From the NCBI GenBank assembly GCA_003281525.1, contig QCBT01000001.1, positions 62,001 through 126,000 on the forward strand: a DNA stretch of 64,000 nucleotides, written 5' to 3'. The translations under genes were made by a program, and so were the position numbers. The notes below the pieces were generated by a model. That model ran no database searches. It worked only from the letters and a program-made list of their open reading frames with translations, and had not been told where the DNA came from. This document shows, one piece after another, positions 37,416-48,275 of this stretch (the stretch's first letter is position 1; each line of letters opens with the position of its first letter). Source of the stretch: Prochlorococcus sp. AG-347-J06. GTDB lineage: Bacteria > Cyanobacteriota > Cyanobacteriia > PCC-6307 > Cyanobiaceae.

Positions 37416-38717
37416 ATGAGTAAGGGCTTTTATAAAAATCGAAGATTGAAGTCGTTTATATTTCTTAGTACTTGTTTTTTAGTATCTTTTATTCCTCATG
37501 CTAACAATATTGAAAATTTCTTTTACATAATATTGACTCTTTCTTTTGTGATTGTTTTTTACGGTTTAATAGTTATTTCTAGAAATTTCAAAAGGAACAA
37601 TGTTTTAAATACTGTAAGCAGAAGAATTAGCAACAAAGAGTTACCTGTACTTGATATTTTAGTCGCAGCTAGAGATGAAGAGAATGTCATATCAAGATTA
37701 GTTGAAAGATTATTTAGTTTAGATTATCCAACAAATAAATTAAATATTTACATAATCGATGATGGTAGTTCTGATAAGACGCCTTTAATTTTAGATCGAT
37801 TATCTAGACAATATGACAAGCTAAAAGTCATAAGTCGTTCTCCAAATGCAGGAGGAGGAAAGTCAGGAGCTTTGAATTATGCCTTGAAATTTACCCATGG
37901 TGCATGGTTATTAGTTTTGGATGCTGATGCTGAATTAAAACAAGATTCTTTGATAAGGTTATTTAGTTTTGTAGAAGAGGGTGATTGGTCTGCAGTTCAA
38001 CTCAGAAAATCAGTAACAAATGTAAGTAAGAATTTTTTAACTTCCTGTCAGTCAATGGAGATGGCTATGGATGCAATCTTTCAATATGGAAGATTATCAG
38101 TTGCTGGAGTTTCTGAATTAAGGGGAAATGGTCAATTAATTAAGAAAGAAACATTATTAGCATGTGGTTCTTTTAATGAAGATACAGTTACAGATGATCT
38201 TGATTTGAGTTTAAGATTATTATTATCAAAATCTAGAATTGGAATATTATGGGATCCTCCAGTCATGGAGGAGGCAGTTGAGAATTTAAATGCTTTATTA
38301 GCGCAAAGGCAAAGATGGGCAGAGGGGGGGTTGCAAAGATTCTTCGATTATGGAGATCAATTATTTACTAATAAAATTGATTATTTTCAGAAATTTGATT
38401 TAACTTACTTTTTCATCTTGCAATATGCATTACCAATCATTTCAATTTTTGATTTAGTTTTCAGTATTGCTTTTTTAGATTCACCAATTTACTGGCCTAT
38501 TTCATTCACAGCTTTTATGTTATCTGGAATTGCTTTTTGGTACGGTTCTTCTTGTAAAAGTGAAGTACCCGTATTGCAAAAAAGCAATTTTTTGATGGTA
38601 TTTGTATCGGTTTTTTATTTATCACATTGGTTTTTAGTAATCCCTTGGGTAACTATAAAGATGTCTATTTTTCCCAAAAAGATACTCTGGCGAAAGACTC
38701 TTCATACTGGAGTTTAA
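37416..38717 (+). CDS. Family 2 membrane glycosyltransferase
   Basis: A 433 aa processive-type GT2. Two membrane segments at the N-terminus, then VAARDEENVISRLVERLF near residue 84, YIIDDGSSDKTP near 113, LDADAELKQD near 170, the acceptor-site TDDLDLSLRL near 263, and the QRQRW motif near 300, with three to four C-terminal membrane helices. The D,D,D,QxxRW set matches cellulose/hyaluronan-type synthases; the product could be an extracellular or lipid-linked polysaccharide. Coupling to the SpoIID-domain gene suggests a cell-envelope role. Confidence 0.88.
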   Translation: MSKGFYKNRRLKSFIFLSTCFLVSFIPHANNIENFFYIILTLSFVIVFYGLIVISRNFKRNNVLNTVSRRISNKELPVLDILVAARDEENVISRLVERLFSLDYPTNKLNIYIIDDGSSDKTPLILDRLSRQYDKLKVISRSPNAGGGKSGALNYALKFTHGAWLLVLDADAELKQDSLIRLFSFVEEGDWSAVQLRKSVTNVSKNFLTSCQSMEMAMDAIFQYGRLSVAGVSELRGNGQLIKKETLLACGSFNEDTVTDDLDLSLRLLLSKSRIGILWDPPVMEEAVENLNALLAQRQRWAEGGLQRFFDYGDQLFTNKIDYFQKFDLTYFFILQYALPIISIFDLVFSIAFLDSPIYWPISFTAFMLSGIAFWYGSSCKSEVPVLQKSNFLMVFVSVFYLSHWFLVIPWVTIKMSIFPKKILWRKTLHTGV

Positions 38718-38718
38718 T

Positions 38719-40476
38719 CTATTCATCAAGGTCTATAATTTCTCCATTAAAAAAATTTGCTAAGTTTTTTGAACTATCATCATAAGTTTCTTCGTTAGAT
38801 ATTTTTGTTGACGAATTAGTTTTTGGTTCTATTTTTTTTATTGGTCGGAAATTATTTACTTCATTTTGGGTTATTTCTGGACTGTTTGCTGGTTTACTTT
38901 TATTTAATTGTTTGGTTGAAAAATTAAGTATTATTCCATCTCCAAATATCTTTTTTACAGTATTTTCAATAATTACTTTTCTGCTTTTTATCATACTTTC
39001 CCAGTTTGGAGATAATGCAATTGTGATTTTTTCCGAATCAAAACTTTCAAGTTCAGCTTGTTGTGAAAGTAACATTCTTGTTGATGGTAACTCTACTTTA
39101 GAAAGAATTAATTCCCATTTATCTTTTAAATTTGATCCAGGATTATTTTGGTTATTTTCAGAAATATTTTCAATACTTTCTTTTTCAAGAACTTCAAATT
39201 TTTCTAAGTTTTCGTCTTTTTTTTCGATCAATTCCTTGTGGGTCATCTCTTCTTGAATACTTGGTTTTGGAATCTCATCTGCAATATTTTCTTTATTAAT
39301 TGGAATGTTTTTTCTACTTTCATGCTTCTCTTCAGTCTTATTTTTTTTACTTTCTTGTTTATTTTCAAAACTATTTATCTCTTGACTATCCAGAAGACCA
39401 GTTAAATGTATTTCAAACCAAAGCCTTGGATTATCACTTGATTTGATTTGATATTCAATATTTCTCAGATTGTTATGCCAATTAATTATTGTTGATTTAT
39501 TGATTGTTTTTGAGATTTTATCTAACTCATCTCGGAATTCATCAGACGTATAGTAAAGATCTGAATATTTATTATTTGTAGTGTGTAATAGTAGATCTCT
39601 TGTTATATTCAATAATCCGATAATTATTTGAAGAGGTTCGTTTCCTGCATCATATAATTTGTTGCAGGTGGTAATTAATGACTCTGGATTATTCTCAACC
39701 AATGATTTAATCAGATTTGTTAATTCACTTTCTGATACTTCTCCTAGGAGGTTTTGGATATTATTAATTGTTATTCCTTCTGGTAAAAGATTCAATTGTT
39801 CAAGGAGGCTTTGTGCATCTCTCATACCTCCATTAGACCTTTTTGCAATCATTTTTAACGCCTGAACTTCGTACTTAATGGATTCTTTTTCGGCGATTTC
39901 TGATAAATGTTGAAAAATATCGCTAGGGCTTATTCTTCTAAAATCAAACTTTTGGCATCTACTTTTTATTGTATTTAATACTCTCTCAGGATTCGTCGTC
40001 GCAAGTATAAATACAACTCTTGAGGGCGGTTCTTCAATAGTTTTTAGTAAAGCATTTGAAGCTGCCGTTGAAAGCATATGACATTCATCAATTACATAGA
40101 CTTTCCATCTCGCTTGAGTAGGTGCAAATCTCGCTCTTTCTATAATTTCTCTTATATTTTCTACTCCTGTATTTGATGCTGCATCAATCTCAATAATATC
40201 TAGAGCACTCCCATCTGTAATTTGTCTACATAAGTCACATTTACAACAAGGAGTTATCGTGGGTTGGTCGAATGCCTGGCAATTTAGAGATTTTGCAAAT
40301 ATTCTTGCACTTGATGTTTTCCCAGTGCCTCTTGGACCATTAAAAAGATATGCAGGAGCAATTTTTTTTGTTAATAGTGCTTGTTTGAGTGTAATGGATA
40401 TAAATTTTTGCCCAACCAGTTCGTTTAAGTTGCTTGGTCTATATTTTTGATGAAAAGGCTTATGTATATTTGGCAT
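38719..40476 (-). CDS. dnaX: DNA polymerase III subunit gamma/tau
   Basis: Clamp-loader ATPase. Begins HQKYRPSNLNELVGQ, with Walker A FNGPRGTGKTSSA near residue 45, the zinc site of C64 and a CCKCDLC block near 78, DECHMLS near 130, and SRC near 168. A charged, low-complexity linker (about 380-450) precedes a C-terminal region, so a long tau-like product is made. There is no intein. The 585 aa length is normal. Convergent with the glycosyltransferase. Confidence 0.95.
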   Translation of the reverse strand: MPNIHKPFHQKYRPSNLNELVGQKFISITLKQALLTKKIAPAYLFNGPRGTGKTSSARIFAKSLNCQAFDQPTITPCCKCDLCRQITDGSALDIIEIDAASNTGVENIREIIERARFAPTQARWKVYVIDECHMLSTAASNALLKTIEEPPSRVVFILATTNPERVLNTIKSRCQKFDFRRISPSDIFQHLSEIAEKESIKYEVQALKMIAKRSNGGMRDAQSLLEQLNLLPEGITINNIQNLLGEVSESELTNLIKSLVENNPESLITTCNKLYDAGNEPLQIIIGLLNITRDLLLHTTNNKYSDLYYTSDEFRDELDKISKTINKSTIINWHNNLRNIEYQIKSSDNPRLWFEIHLTGLLDSQEINSFENKQESKKNKTEEKHESRKNIPINKENIADEIPKPSIQEEMTHKELIEKKDENLEKFEVLEKESIENISENNQNNPGSNLKDKWELILSKVELPSTRMLLSQQAELESFDSEKITIALSPNWESMIKSRKVIIENTVKKIFGDGIILNFSTKQLNKSKPANSPEITQNEVNNFRPIKKIEPKTNSSTKISNEETYDDSSKNLANFFNGEIIDLDE

Positions 40477-40534
40477 TTATTTTTCATTAATTAGAAAAAA
40501 TTAGGGATTCAATTAAAAAAATTAAACTCTAATT

Positions 40535-41902
40535 TTATGCAGACTCTTTAATGATTCTTTTTGATCCTGAAGGTAGTTTAACAATTTTAGATGAGAACAA
40601 ATTGTCTACCATTTTTTTCGTAATTGTGAATTCTTTTACATTTTCTTCAGAAGGCAAAGTGTACATGATGTCTAGCATTAGCTCTTCAATTATTGATCTT
40701 AATGCTCTTGCACCTGTTTTTCTTTTGTATGCTTCATTTGCTATCGCTTCAACAGAATCAGGCTCAAATGATAATTCAACATTATCCATACTTAGCAAAG
40801 TTTTGAATTGCTTTACTAATGCATCTCTTGGTTGAGTCAAAATAGATTCTAGAGTTTCTTTAGTAAGACGATCTAATACAGCACAAACGGGAATTCTTCC
40901 AATAAATTCTGGAATTAGGCCATATTTCACTAAGTCATCTAATTCTAAATTTTTTAGGGAATCTCTTGGGTCTACTATTTTTTTTGTATCAACTTTGCTT
41001 TGATCTGAATTGGTGGTAAATCCTATAGAGTGTTTACCCATACGCTTTTGAACAATATCCTCTAAACCTATAAAAGCGCCCCCACAAATAAATAGTATTT
41101 GATTCGTATCAATTTGGATGCAGTCATGATAAGGATGTTTTCTTCCGCCTTGAGGTGGCACATTAGCAATTGTTCCTTCAAGCATTTTTAATAATGCTTG
41201 CTGTACCCCTTCACCGGAGACATCTCTAGTAATTGAAGGATTCTCGCTTTTTCTTGCAATTTTATCTATTTCATCAATATAAATAATTCCTTTTTGAGCT
41301 AGTTCTACATTCATTTCTGATTTCTGTAGAAGTCTTAAAAGTATGTTTTCAACATCCTCCCCAACATATCCAGCTTCTGTCAAAGTCGTTGCATCAGCTA
41401 CTGCAAAAGGAACATCTAAAAACTCTGCTAAAGTTTGAGCCAATAATGTTTTTCCACTTCCAGTAGGGCCGATGAGTAAAATATTTGATTTTTGTAATTT
41501 AGTTGCTTGTGAATCAGTTGAATTACTATTTTTACTGTCTTCTTTAACTTTCCAAGCTAATCGCTTGTAGTGATTGTATACGGCTACTGATAATATTTTT
41601 TTTGCAGATTCTTGTCCAACAACTTGATTATCTAGAAAACTTTTTATTTCTAATGGCTTAGGAATTGAGGTTAATTCTAAAGGAACAGATTTTTTTGGAT
41701 TATCAGTTGGTAATTTCTTTTTTACTTGTGGAGAGTTGTTTGTGTTCGCTTGATTATCAAGTAGTTCTTCATCGAGAATCTCATTACAAAGGTCTATGCA
41801 CTCATCACAGATATAAACCCCAGGACCAGCTATAAGCTTTCTTACTTGGTCTTGTGACTTCCCGCAAAATGAACACTTAAGATGGGCGTCGAATTTAGCC
41901 AT
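40535..41902 (-). CDS. clpX: ATP-dependent Clp protease ATP-binding subunit ClpX
   Basis: AAA+ unfoldase feeding ClpP. The N-terminal zinc-binding domain is CSFCGK and CDECIDLC; the AAA domain has Walker [15 protein letters not shown] near 142, Walker [12 protein letters not shown] near 205, and the [14 protein letters not shown] sensor-2 region near 405. Its 455 aa is slightly long due to the linker. It follows clpP by 105 nt, the usual pairing. Confidence 0.97.
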   Translation of the reverse strand: MAKFDAHLKCSFCGKSQDQVRKLIAGPGVYICDECIDLCNEILDEELLDNQANTNNSPQVKKKLPTDNPKKSVPLELTSIPKPLEIKSFLDNQVVGQESAKKILSVAVYNHYKRLAWKVKEDSKNSNSTDSQATKLQKSNILLIGPTGSGKTLLAQTLAEFLDVPFAVADATTLTEAGYVGEDVENILLRLLQKSEMNVELAQKGIIYIDEIDKIARKSENPSITRDVSGEGVQQALLKMLEGTIANVPPQGGRKHPYHDCIQIDTNQILFICGGAFIGLEDIVQKRMGKHSIGFTTNSDQSKVDTKKIVDPRDSLKNLELDDLVKYGLIPEFIGRIPVCAVLDRLTKETLESILTQPRDALVKQFKTLLSMDNVELSFEPDSVEAIANEAYKRKTGARALRSIIEELMLDIMYTLPSEENVKEFTITKKMVDNLFSSKIVKLPSGSKRIIKESA

Positions 41903-42007
41903 CGATTATAAATTTTTAAAGTGAAAGGTGTTAAATATTCCCTATTCACTAGGATTGCTCATAAATATCGATTCGTCATCATATTCTTAAAAAATCAGAA
42001 CCCCTTG

Positions 42008-42652
42008 TCACTTTTTGATAACTTTATCAATTAATCCATATTCGACTGCTTCGGAGGGAGATAAAAAGTAATCTCTTTCTGTATCTTCATTAATTTTTTC
42101 TAAACGTTGACCAGTATGTTCAGCTAAAAGTGAATTTAATGTTTTCTTGAGAAAAAGTATTTCTTTAGCTTGTATTTCAATCTCCACTGCTTGACCTTGT
42201 GCACCTCCCAGAGGTTGATGAATCATAATCCTAGAATTAGGTAAAGCTAATCTTTTCCCCTTTGTTCCTCCAGAGAGTAGAAATGCACCCATACTTGCCG
42301 CAACTCCAAAGCATATTGTCACTACATCAGGGGATATTTGTTGCATGGTATCGTATATGGCCATTCCTGCAGTTACTGAGCCTCCTGGAGAATTGATATA
42401 TATTTGTATGTCTTTTTCGGGATCTTCAGCTTCAAGAAATAATAATTGTGCAACAAGTGAATCAGAAACTTGATCATTAATTGCAGTACCTAAAAAAATT
42501 ATTCTCTCCCTCAATAGTCTTGAATATATATCGAAAGCTCTTTCTCCTCTACCTGATTGTTCTATAACGGTAGGAACAGCAGCAATAGTTTTATTATTAC
42601 TTTCGTAAGAACTTATTGAGCTTTGGATTAAATGTTTTTTTTCTGAGTTCAC
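42008..42652 (-). CDS. clpP: ClpP protease proteolytic subunit
   Basis: Serine protease partner of ClpX. The catalytic residues are the Ser in [13 protein letters not shown], the His in [11 protein letters not shown], and the Asp in ERDYFLSP. 214 aa. It begins with GTG; no better ATG exists before the conserved region ([20 protein letters not shown]). Cyanobacteria carry several ClpP paralogues; the one next to clpX is usually called ClpP2. A 65-nt gap separates it from tig. Confidence 0.95.
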   Translation of the reverse strand: MNSEKKHLIQSSISSYESNNKTIAAVPTVIEQSGRGERAFDIYSRLLRERIIFLGTAINDQVSDSLVAQLLFLEAEDPEKDIQIYINSPGGSVTAGMAIYDTMQQISPDVVTICFGVAASMGAFLLSGGTKGKRLALPNSRIMIHQPLGGAQGQAVEIEIQAKEILFLKKTLNSLLAEHTGQRLEKINEDTERDYFLSPSEAVEYGLIDKVIKK

Positions 42653-42717
42653 AAATTAGTTTTCGTCTAATAAATAATTTAAGGGGTTTTTGTTTAATTG
42701 GTAGGAAATTTCATAAA

Positions 42718-44151
42718 TTATTTTTTTTCTTTTTGATTTTGAGTTTTTGTAGTTTTTGCAGTTTTTGCAGTTTTTGGCGCAGTTTTTGTGGCTTTTGTTG
42801 TTTTGGAGGTTTTGGTAGCTTTAGGAGTTTTTGTAGTTTTTTCATTTACTTCAGAATTTTCTTCAAGCCAAATTATTAATTTTTCTTTGAGTAAATCGTT
42901 AGTTATTACTTCAGTTAATTTTTTAATATCTATTTGTTTTGAAGATTGAGAGATTGCATCTTCATAATCTTTCATTTTTAAATCAATTTCATCTTTCTCA
43001 ACTTTTATGTTTTCTGTTTCAGCTAATGCTTTTAAAGCTAAATTTCTTTGAACATTTTTTTCAGCTTGAGGCCTTGTGGACTCTGCTAATGACTTAACTA
43101 ATTCTGGAGTGAAAGTAGACTTTACATCAAGACCTTGTTGAGCAAATCTTTGAGCGGTTTGTTCAATATTATTCCTCACTTCTATATCAATCATAGATTT
43201 TGGAATTTCAGCAACTAATTCGTTTGTTAAGGCATCTAATAAAGCTTCAATTTTGATATCTTTTTGAGTTTTTTCAAAATTGTCTTTAAGTTGCTTTTCA
43301 ATATCTTTCTTTAACTCTTTTAATGATTCTTTGTTGCCAGACTGTTTTGCAAAATCGTCATTAAGTTCAGGTAATTCTTTTTCCTTAAGATCCTTAAGAT
43401 TTACTTCAAAAATTGCTTCTTTGCCTCTTGAATCCTCATGAGAATAATCATCAGGAAATTTAATGTTAAGTGTTTTAGTATCACCAATTTTCATCTTTAC
43501 GATTCCCTCAACGAAACCGGGAATCATTTTGTTCTTTTCTAACTCAAGATCCATTGATTCACTTGTTCCACCATCAATCTCTTTACCAGAATCTTTATAT
43601 TTTCCTTTGAAACTAACTACAGCAATATCTCCTAATTTTGCTGCTCTATTGGTAACTGGAATAATGTTTGCAAACTGATTTCTAGATTTTTCTAGCGCTT
43701 CATCTATTGACTTAGGGTCAAACTTTGTCTTTGATATTTCAACACTTAGTCCTTTGGATTTTTTAAGTTTTAATTCTGGGGCAACATCAGTTTGAAGAGT
43801 AACTTTAAGTGATTTTTCAGGACTAAACTTTGCAAGTAAAGATTCAAATCCATCTACCAATTCTGGCTCACTTAGTGGCTCTATAGATTTTATTTTTAAC
43901 GCTTCTTGCCATGATTTATCAATGATTTTTTCTAGAGCAGAAGCATGTAATTGTGTGATGCCAATTCTTTGGATTAAGACTTGTTTAGGAATCTTACCAA
44001 GTCTAAATCCCGGAATTTTAGCCGAACGACTTATAGAACTGATTGTTTCATTTACACACGTTTTGCATGTCTCAGATGGTATTTCTAATTCGAATGAAAT
44101 TCTACTTTGAGGTAGAGGAGTTGTTTTGACTATTAGTGCATCTTTAGCCAT
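42718..44151 (-). CDS. tig: Trigger factor, with Lys/Thr-rich tail
   Basis: Ribosome-associated chaperone. The ribosome-binding loop is GFRLGKIPKQVL near residue 48, the central FKBP-type domain has GDIAVVSFKGKYKDSGKEIDGG near 170, and the C-terminal helical arms follow. At 477 aa it is longer than usual because of a roughly 40-residue Lys/Thr/Ala tail, listed separately as a repeat. It heads tig-clpP-clpX, a classical order. Confidence 0.95.
   Translation of the reverse strand: MAKDALIVKTTPLPQSRISFELEIPSETCKTCVNETISSISRSAKIPGFRLGKIPKQVLIQRIGITQLHASALEKIIDKSWQEALKIKSIEPLSEPELVDGFESLLAKFSPEKSLKVTLQTDVAPELKLKKSKGLSVEISKTKFDPKSIDEALEKSRNQFANIIPVTNRAAKLGDIAVVSFKGKYKDSGKEIDGGTSESMDLELEKNKMIPGFVEGIVKMKIGDTKTLNIKFPDDYSHEDSRGKEAIFEVNLKDLKEKELPELNDDFAKQSGNKESLKELKKDIEKQLKDNFEKTQKDIKIEALLDALTNELVAEIPKSMIDIEVRNNIEQTAQRFAQQGLDVKSTFTPELVKSLAESTRPQAEKNVQRNLALKALAETENIKVEKDEIDLKMKDYEDAISQSSKQIDIKKLTEVITNDLLKEKLIIWLEENSEVNEKTTKTPKATKTSKTTKATKTAPKTAKTAKTTKTQNQKEKK
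42739..42845 (-). repeat. Degenerate short repeat encoding TF tail
   Basis: On the plus strand, units like AGTTTTTGC and GTTTTGG recur at roughly 9-nt spacing, including near-exact tandem copies around 42745-42775. Read on the minus strand they encode repeated Thr-Lys-(Ala/Thr/Pro) units. It is in-frame and uninterrupted. It may be prone to slippage. Confidence 0.75.
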
Positions 44152-44275
44152 GTTTTTCTAAGTTATTACTATGAACCGAACCTTAATTATTTCACATTAC
44201 GTGATTTCCTTGAAAGTTAATTTTTTGATAAAGTAAAAAAAATAGTCAATCTATTTATAAAAATCATTTTAAAGT

Positions 44276-45307
44276 GTGAGACAATCTCCGTATTTGCCTA
44301 ATAGGCCATTAAAAGTTGCTGTTTTAGGTTCTTCAGGTGCTGTGGGATCTGAATTGCTAAAAATTCTTGAACAACGTGATTTCCCAATATCAGAATTGGT
44401 CTTGCTTTCATCAGAGCGGTCAGAAGGAAAAAAAATTATTTGGAAAGATGAAGAATTAGTTACAAAAAAAACAACTAAGGAAGAATTTAAGAATCTTGAT
44501 TTAGTTTTGGCTTCAGCTGGCGGAAGTATTTCAAAAAAGTGGTTATCTACCATTATTGATCAAAATGCTTTACTGATAGATAATTCAAGTGCTTTCAGAT
44601 TAGATAAGAACGTTCCTCTTATAGTCCCTGAAGTTAATGCTAGTGACGTACTTAATCATGATGGGGTAATAGCCAATCCAAACTGCACTACAATTTTGTT
44701 GACATTAGTTTTAGCTCCATTAAACAAACTTTCTACTATTCAAAGAGTTATTGTCTCAACATATCAATCTGTCAGTGGTGCAGGCCAACTGGCGATGGAG
44801 GAACTAAAACTTTTAACTGAACAATATCTTCAAGGAAATCCTCAAAAAAGTGAAGTTTTGCCATACTCCCTTGCTTTTAATTTGTTTTTACATAATTCCC
44901 CTATGCTTTCAAATAATTACTGCGAAGAAGAGATGAAAATGGTTAATGAGACAAGGAAAATATTAAATATTGCTGATTTAAAGCTCTCTGCTACATGTGT
45001 TCGAGTCCCAGTTCTGAGAGCACATTCTGAATCGATCAATATTGAATTTGCCGATGTAGTTGAGCCTAAAGATGCTCTTGAAGAATTAAAAAAATCTCCT
45101 GGAATTGAAATTATTGAGGATTACAAAAATAATAGATTTCCTATGCCAAATGACGTTATGGGAAGGGATAATGTTGCTGTTGGCAGGCTAAGAACTGATA
45201 TAAGTCATCCTCATGGATTAGAATTATGGTTATGTGGAGATCAAATAAGAAAAGGAGCAGCTCTGAATGCTGTTCAAATAGCTGAGTTATTAATTCCAAA
45301 AAAATGA
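44276..45307 (+). CDS. asd: Aspartate-semialdehyde dehydrogenase
   Basis: Reduces aspartyl phosphate to aspartate semialdehyde. The NADP motif is [18 protein letters not shown], the catalytic cysteine lies in ANPNCTTI near residue 138, and SVSGAGQ near 165 and [10 protein letters not shown] near 242 are family signatures. 343 aa from a GTG start; there is no nearer ATG. It shares 124 nt of divergent promoter space with tig and overlaps dapA by 4 nt. Confidence 0.95.
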   Translation: MRQSPYLPNRPLKVAVLGSSGAVGSELLKILEQRDFPISELVLLSSERSEGKKIIWKDEELVTKKTTKEEFKNLDLVLASAGGSISKKWLSTIIDQNALLIDNSSAFRLDKNVPLIVPEVNASDVLNHDGVIANPNCTTILLTLVLAPLNKLSTIQRVIVSTYQSVSGAGQLAMEELKLLTEQYLQGNPQKSEVLPYSLAFNLFLHNSPMLSNNYCEEEMKMVNETRKILNIADLKLSATCVRVPVLRAHSESINIEFADVVEPKDALEELKKSPGIEIIEDYKNNRFPMPNDVMGRDNVAVGRLRTDISHPHGLELWLCGDQIRKGAALNAVQIAELLIPKK

Positions 45308-46206
45308 TTACAGACAAAACTGAGTGTAATAATCCACTATTTGGAAGAATATTGACTGCAATGGTTACTCCATTCACTGAGAATGGAGATGTAGATTATG
45401 AACTAGCTATAAAACTTTCAAATTATCTTTTTGACAACGGTTCCGATGGAATTGTGTTGTGCGGTACTACTGGAGAATCTCCGACTCTTTCATGGGCGGA
45501 ACAGCATGATTTATTTATTGCGGTAAAAGGATCTTTGGATGCAAGCTGTAAAGTAATAGTTGGTACTGGTAGCAATTGTACAAGCGAAGCTGTGGAAGCT
45601 ACAAAAAAAGCTTACGACTCTGGTGCCGACGGTGCTTTGGTCGTTGTTCCTTATTACAATAAGCCGCCTCAAGAAGGTCTTTATAAACATTTCAGTTCTA
45701 TTGCTAAATCTGCAAAGGATTTGCCTCTTATGCTCTACAACATTCCTGGTAGGACTGGATGCAATTTATTACCTGATACTGTGAAGAAACTTATGCATTT
45801 CTCAAACATTCTCAGTATTAAAGCTGCAAGCGGTAGAATAGAAGAAGTAACAGAATTAAGAGCTATTTGTGGCTCTGAACTCTCTGTATATAGTGGCGAC
45901 GATTCATTGTTGCTTCCAATGTTATCGGTAGGTGCTGTAGGAGTAGTAAGTGTTGCAAGTCATTTAGTTGGATTGCAATTGAAAGAGATGATTCATTCTT
46001 TTCAAAGTGGAAAGGTTTCCAAAGCTCTTGCTATTCATGAAAAACTTCAGCCTCTTTTCAAAGCACTCTTTATGACTACTAATCCGATCCCAATTAAAGC
46101 TGCTTTGGAGCTCTCGGGATGGGATGTAGGTAATCCTAGAAGTCCTTTGTCACCTTTAAACAATGACATGAAAAAGCAACTATCTTTTATCCTGAATTCC
46201 CTATAA
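45304..46206 (+). CDS. dapA: 4-Hydroxy-tetrahydrodipicolinate synthase
   Basis: Condenses pyruvate and aspartate semialdehyde for lysine and diaminopimelate. [13 protein letters not shown] near residue 58, [12 protein letters not shown] near 146, and the Schiff-base lysine in LSIKAASGR near 175 are visible. 300 aa. Its start overlaps the asd stop (ATGA), so the two enzymes are translationally coupled. The upstream enzyme, lysC, is at 53 kb. Confidence 0.95.
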   Translation: MITDKTECNNPLFGRILTAMVTPFTENGDVDYELAIKLSNYLFDNGSDGIVLCGTTGESPTLSWAEQHDLFIAVKGSLDASCKVIVGTGSNCTSEAVEATKKAYDSGADGALVVVPYYNKPPQEGLYKHFSSIAKSAKDLPLMLYNIPGRTGCNLLPDTVKKLMHFSNILSIKAASGRIEEVTELRAICGSELSVYSGDDSLLLPMLSVGAVGVVSVASHLVGLQLKEMIHSFQSGKVSKALAIHEKLQPLFKALFMTTNPIPIKAALELSGWDVGNPRSPLSPLNNDMKKQLSFILNSL

Positions 46207-46212
46207 TAGGGA
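46198..46212 (+). terminator. Inverted repeat over the dapA stop
   Basis: TCCCTA (46198-46203) and TAGGGA (46207-46212) form a 6-bp stem with a 3-nt loop that contains the TAA stop codon. The downstream sequence is only moderately T-rich, so it may be a weak terminator or an RNA-stabilising element. Confidence 0.35.
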
Positions 46213-46286
46213 TTATATTTAACTTGATAATTAAATTTAAATAAACCTTATTTGATTACAAGCAGGCCTTCATAAATTTCAAAATT

Positions 46287-48275
46287 ATGCAATCAAGTAC
46301 AAATTCAACTGTAAATAGATCTACTCATGATTCATCTAGATCTAAAAGTAATACTTCAGCTCTACGAGTAATACCTCTTGGAGGATTACATGAAATAGGA
46401 AAAAACACTTGCGTTTTTGAATATGGTGATGAATTAATGCTTGTTGATGCTGGCCTAGCTTTCCCATCTGATGGTATGCATGGCGTAAACGTTGTTATGC
46501 CTGATACAACTTTTTTAAAAGAAAATCAAAGAAGAATAAAAGGAATGATTGTCACTCACGGGCATGAAGATCACATTGGAGGTATTTCTCATCATCTAAA
46601 GCATTTTAATATTCCCATTATTTATGGCCCAAGACTGGCAATGTCAATGCTTAGAGGAAAAATGGAGGAAGCAGGGGTATCTGATAGAACAACTATACAG
46701 ACAGTAAATCCAAGAGATGTTGTAAAAGTAGGACAACATTTTTCTGTTGAATTTATTCGAAATACCCATTCTATTTGCGATAGCTTTTCTTTAGCAGTTA
46801 CAACACCTGTTGGCACAATTATTTTCACGGGAGATTTTAAGTTTGATCATATGCCAGTAGATGGAGAGCAATTTGATATTGAAAGAATGGTGCATTACGG
46901 AGAGAAGGGTGTTTTATGCATGTTCAGTGATTCTACTAATGCCGAAGTGCCAGGTTTTTGTCCTTCTGAGAAGACTATCTATCCCTCTTTAGAAAAACAT
47001 ATTGCAGAGGCAAAAGAACGAGTTATCCTTACCACTTTTGCTAGTTCTGTGCATAGAGTGACAATGATCTTAGAATTGGCCATGAAACATGGAAGAAAGG
47101 TCGGTTTGTTAGGTAGGTCGATGATAAATGTTATTGCTAAGGCAAGAGATATTGGTTATATGAAATGCCCAGATGATTTGTTCGTTCCTATCAAGCAAAT
47201 TAGAGATTTGCCAGATAGGGAGACCTTATTATTAATGACTGGTAGTCAAGGAGAACCCCTGGCAGCGTTAAGCAGAATCTCTCGTGGTGAACATCAGCAT
47301 GTTCGTCTCAAGACTACTGATACTGTAATATTTTCAGCCAGCCCAATTCCTGGTAATACTATTTCTGTTGTTAATACAATAGATAGATTAATGAAACTCG
47401 GAGCAAAGGTTGTTTATGGAAAGGGTGAGAATATTCATGTTTCTGGTCATGGTTTTCAAGAAGATCAAAAGTTAATGTTGGCACTCGCAAAACCTAAGTT
47501 TTTTGTTCCTGTTCATGGAGAACATAGAATGCTTGTTTGTCATGGCAAAAGCGCACAAACTATGGGGGTTCCAAAGGACAATATCTTAATTATTGAAAAT
47601 GGAGATGTAGTTGAGTTAACACCTAATTCTATTCAAAAGGGTGATCCTGTAAAAGCTGGTGTTGAACTGCTTGATAACTCACGAAATGGGATAGTAGATG
47701 CTCGAGTATTAAAGGAAAGGCAGCAATTAGCTGGGGATGGTGTAGTAACTGTTTTAGCTCCTATTAGTACAGATGGGAAGATGGTTGCTCCTCCCAGAGT
47801 TAATTTGAGAGGAGTTGTTACTACTGCAGAGCCAAGAAAAATGTCTATGTGGACAGAACGAGAAATAAGCTGGGTCTTAGAAAATAGATGGAAACAATTA
47901 TCCAGACAAACTGGGCCGAATAATTTTGAGGTAGATTGGATTGGTGTACAAAGAGAAATTGAAAATGGTTTATCGAGAAGAATGAGAAGAGAATTACAAG
48001 TTGAACCACTTATTTTGTGTTTAGTTCAACCTGCTCCAAGTGGAACTCGTGCTTATATTCCAAAGATTACCGAAGAGCAAAATTTCTCCAATAGAAATAG
48101 AAATAATAATAATTTCCATAAGAAATCAAACAATAATAATCATCCTAATAGTTCAAAGAACCCACAAAATACCCAAAAAAGTCCAAAAGTATCACAGAAT
48201 CCATCAGCTGAGACTGCTACAGAAGATTCATTTGAAGGTAGAACAAGAAGAAGAAGATCTGCTGTAACATCTTAA
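46287..48275 (+). CDS. rnj: Ribonuclease J
   Basis: Beta-CASP metallo-beta-lactamase RNase with 5'-exo and endo activity. The metal-binding THGHEDHIGG lies near residue 91, GDFKFDH near 182, the beta-CASP segments TFASSVHRV near 250 and GSQGEP near 320, and VPVHGEHRML near 408. The C-terminal 60 residues are Asn/Lys-rich and disordered, ending in RTRRRRSAV. 662 aa is longer than the Bacillus protein, mainly because of that tail. It overlaps the tilS end by 4 nt, tail to tail. Confidence 0.95.
   Translation: MQSSTNSTVNRSTHDSSRSKSNTSALRVIPLGGLHEIGKNTCVFEYGDELMLVDAGLAFPSDGMHGVNVVMPDTTFLKENQRRIKGMIVTHGHEDHIGGISHHLKHFNIPIIYGPRLAMSMLRGKMEEAGVSDRTTIQTVNPRDVVKVGQHFSVEFIRNTHSICDSFSLAVTTPVGTIIFTGDFKFDHMPVDGEQFDIERMVHYGEKGVLCMFSDSTNAEVPGFCPSEKTIYPSLEKHIAEAKERVILTTFASSVHRVTMILELAMKHGRKVGLLGRSMINVIAKARDIGYMKCPDDLFVPIKQIRDLPDRETLLLMTGSQGEPLAALSRISRGEHQHVRLKTTDTVIFSASPIPGNTISVVNTIDRLMKLGAKVVYGKGENIHVSGHGFQEDQKLMLALAKPKFFVPVHGEHRMLVCHGKSAQTMGVPKDNILIIENGDVVELTPNSIQKGDPVKAGVELLDNSRNGIVDARVLKERQQLAGDGVVTVLAPISTDGKMVAPPRVNLRGVVTTAEPRKMSMWTEREISWVLENRWKQLSRQTGPNNFEVDWIGVQREIENGLSRRMRRELQVEPLILCLVQPAPSGTRAYIPKITEEQNFSNRNRNNNNFHKKSNNNNHPNSSKNPQNTQKSPKVSQNPSAETATEDSFEGRTRRRRSAVTS

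Noticed and set aside
42616..42879. 87-aa plus-strand ORF rich in Phe, Cys and Ser over the trigger factor tail
   Set aside because: It is the antisense of the Lys/Thr repeat; its periodic composition comes from the repeat, not from selection for a protein.
48040..48267. 75-aa plus-strand ORF at the end of rnj
   Set aside because: Alternate-frame reading of the Asn-rich low-complexity tail of RNase J; no start signal.
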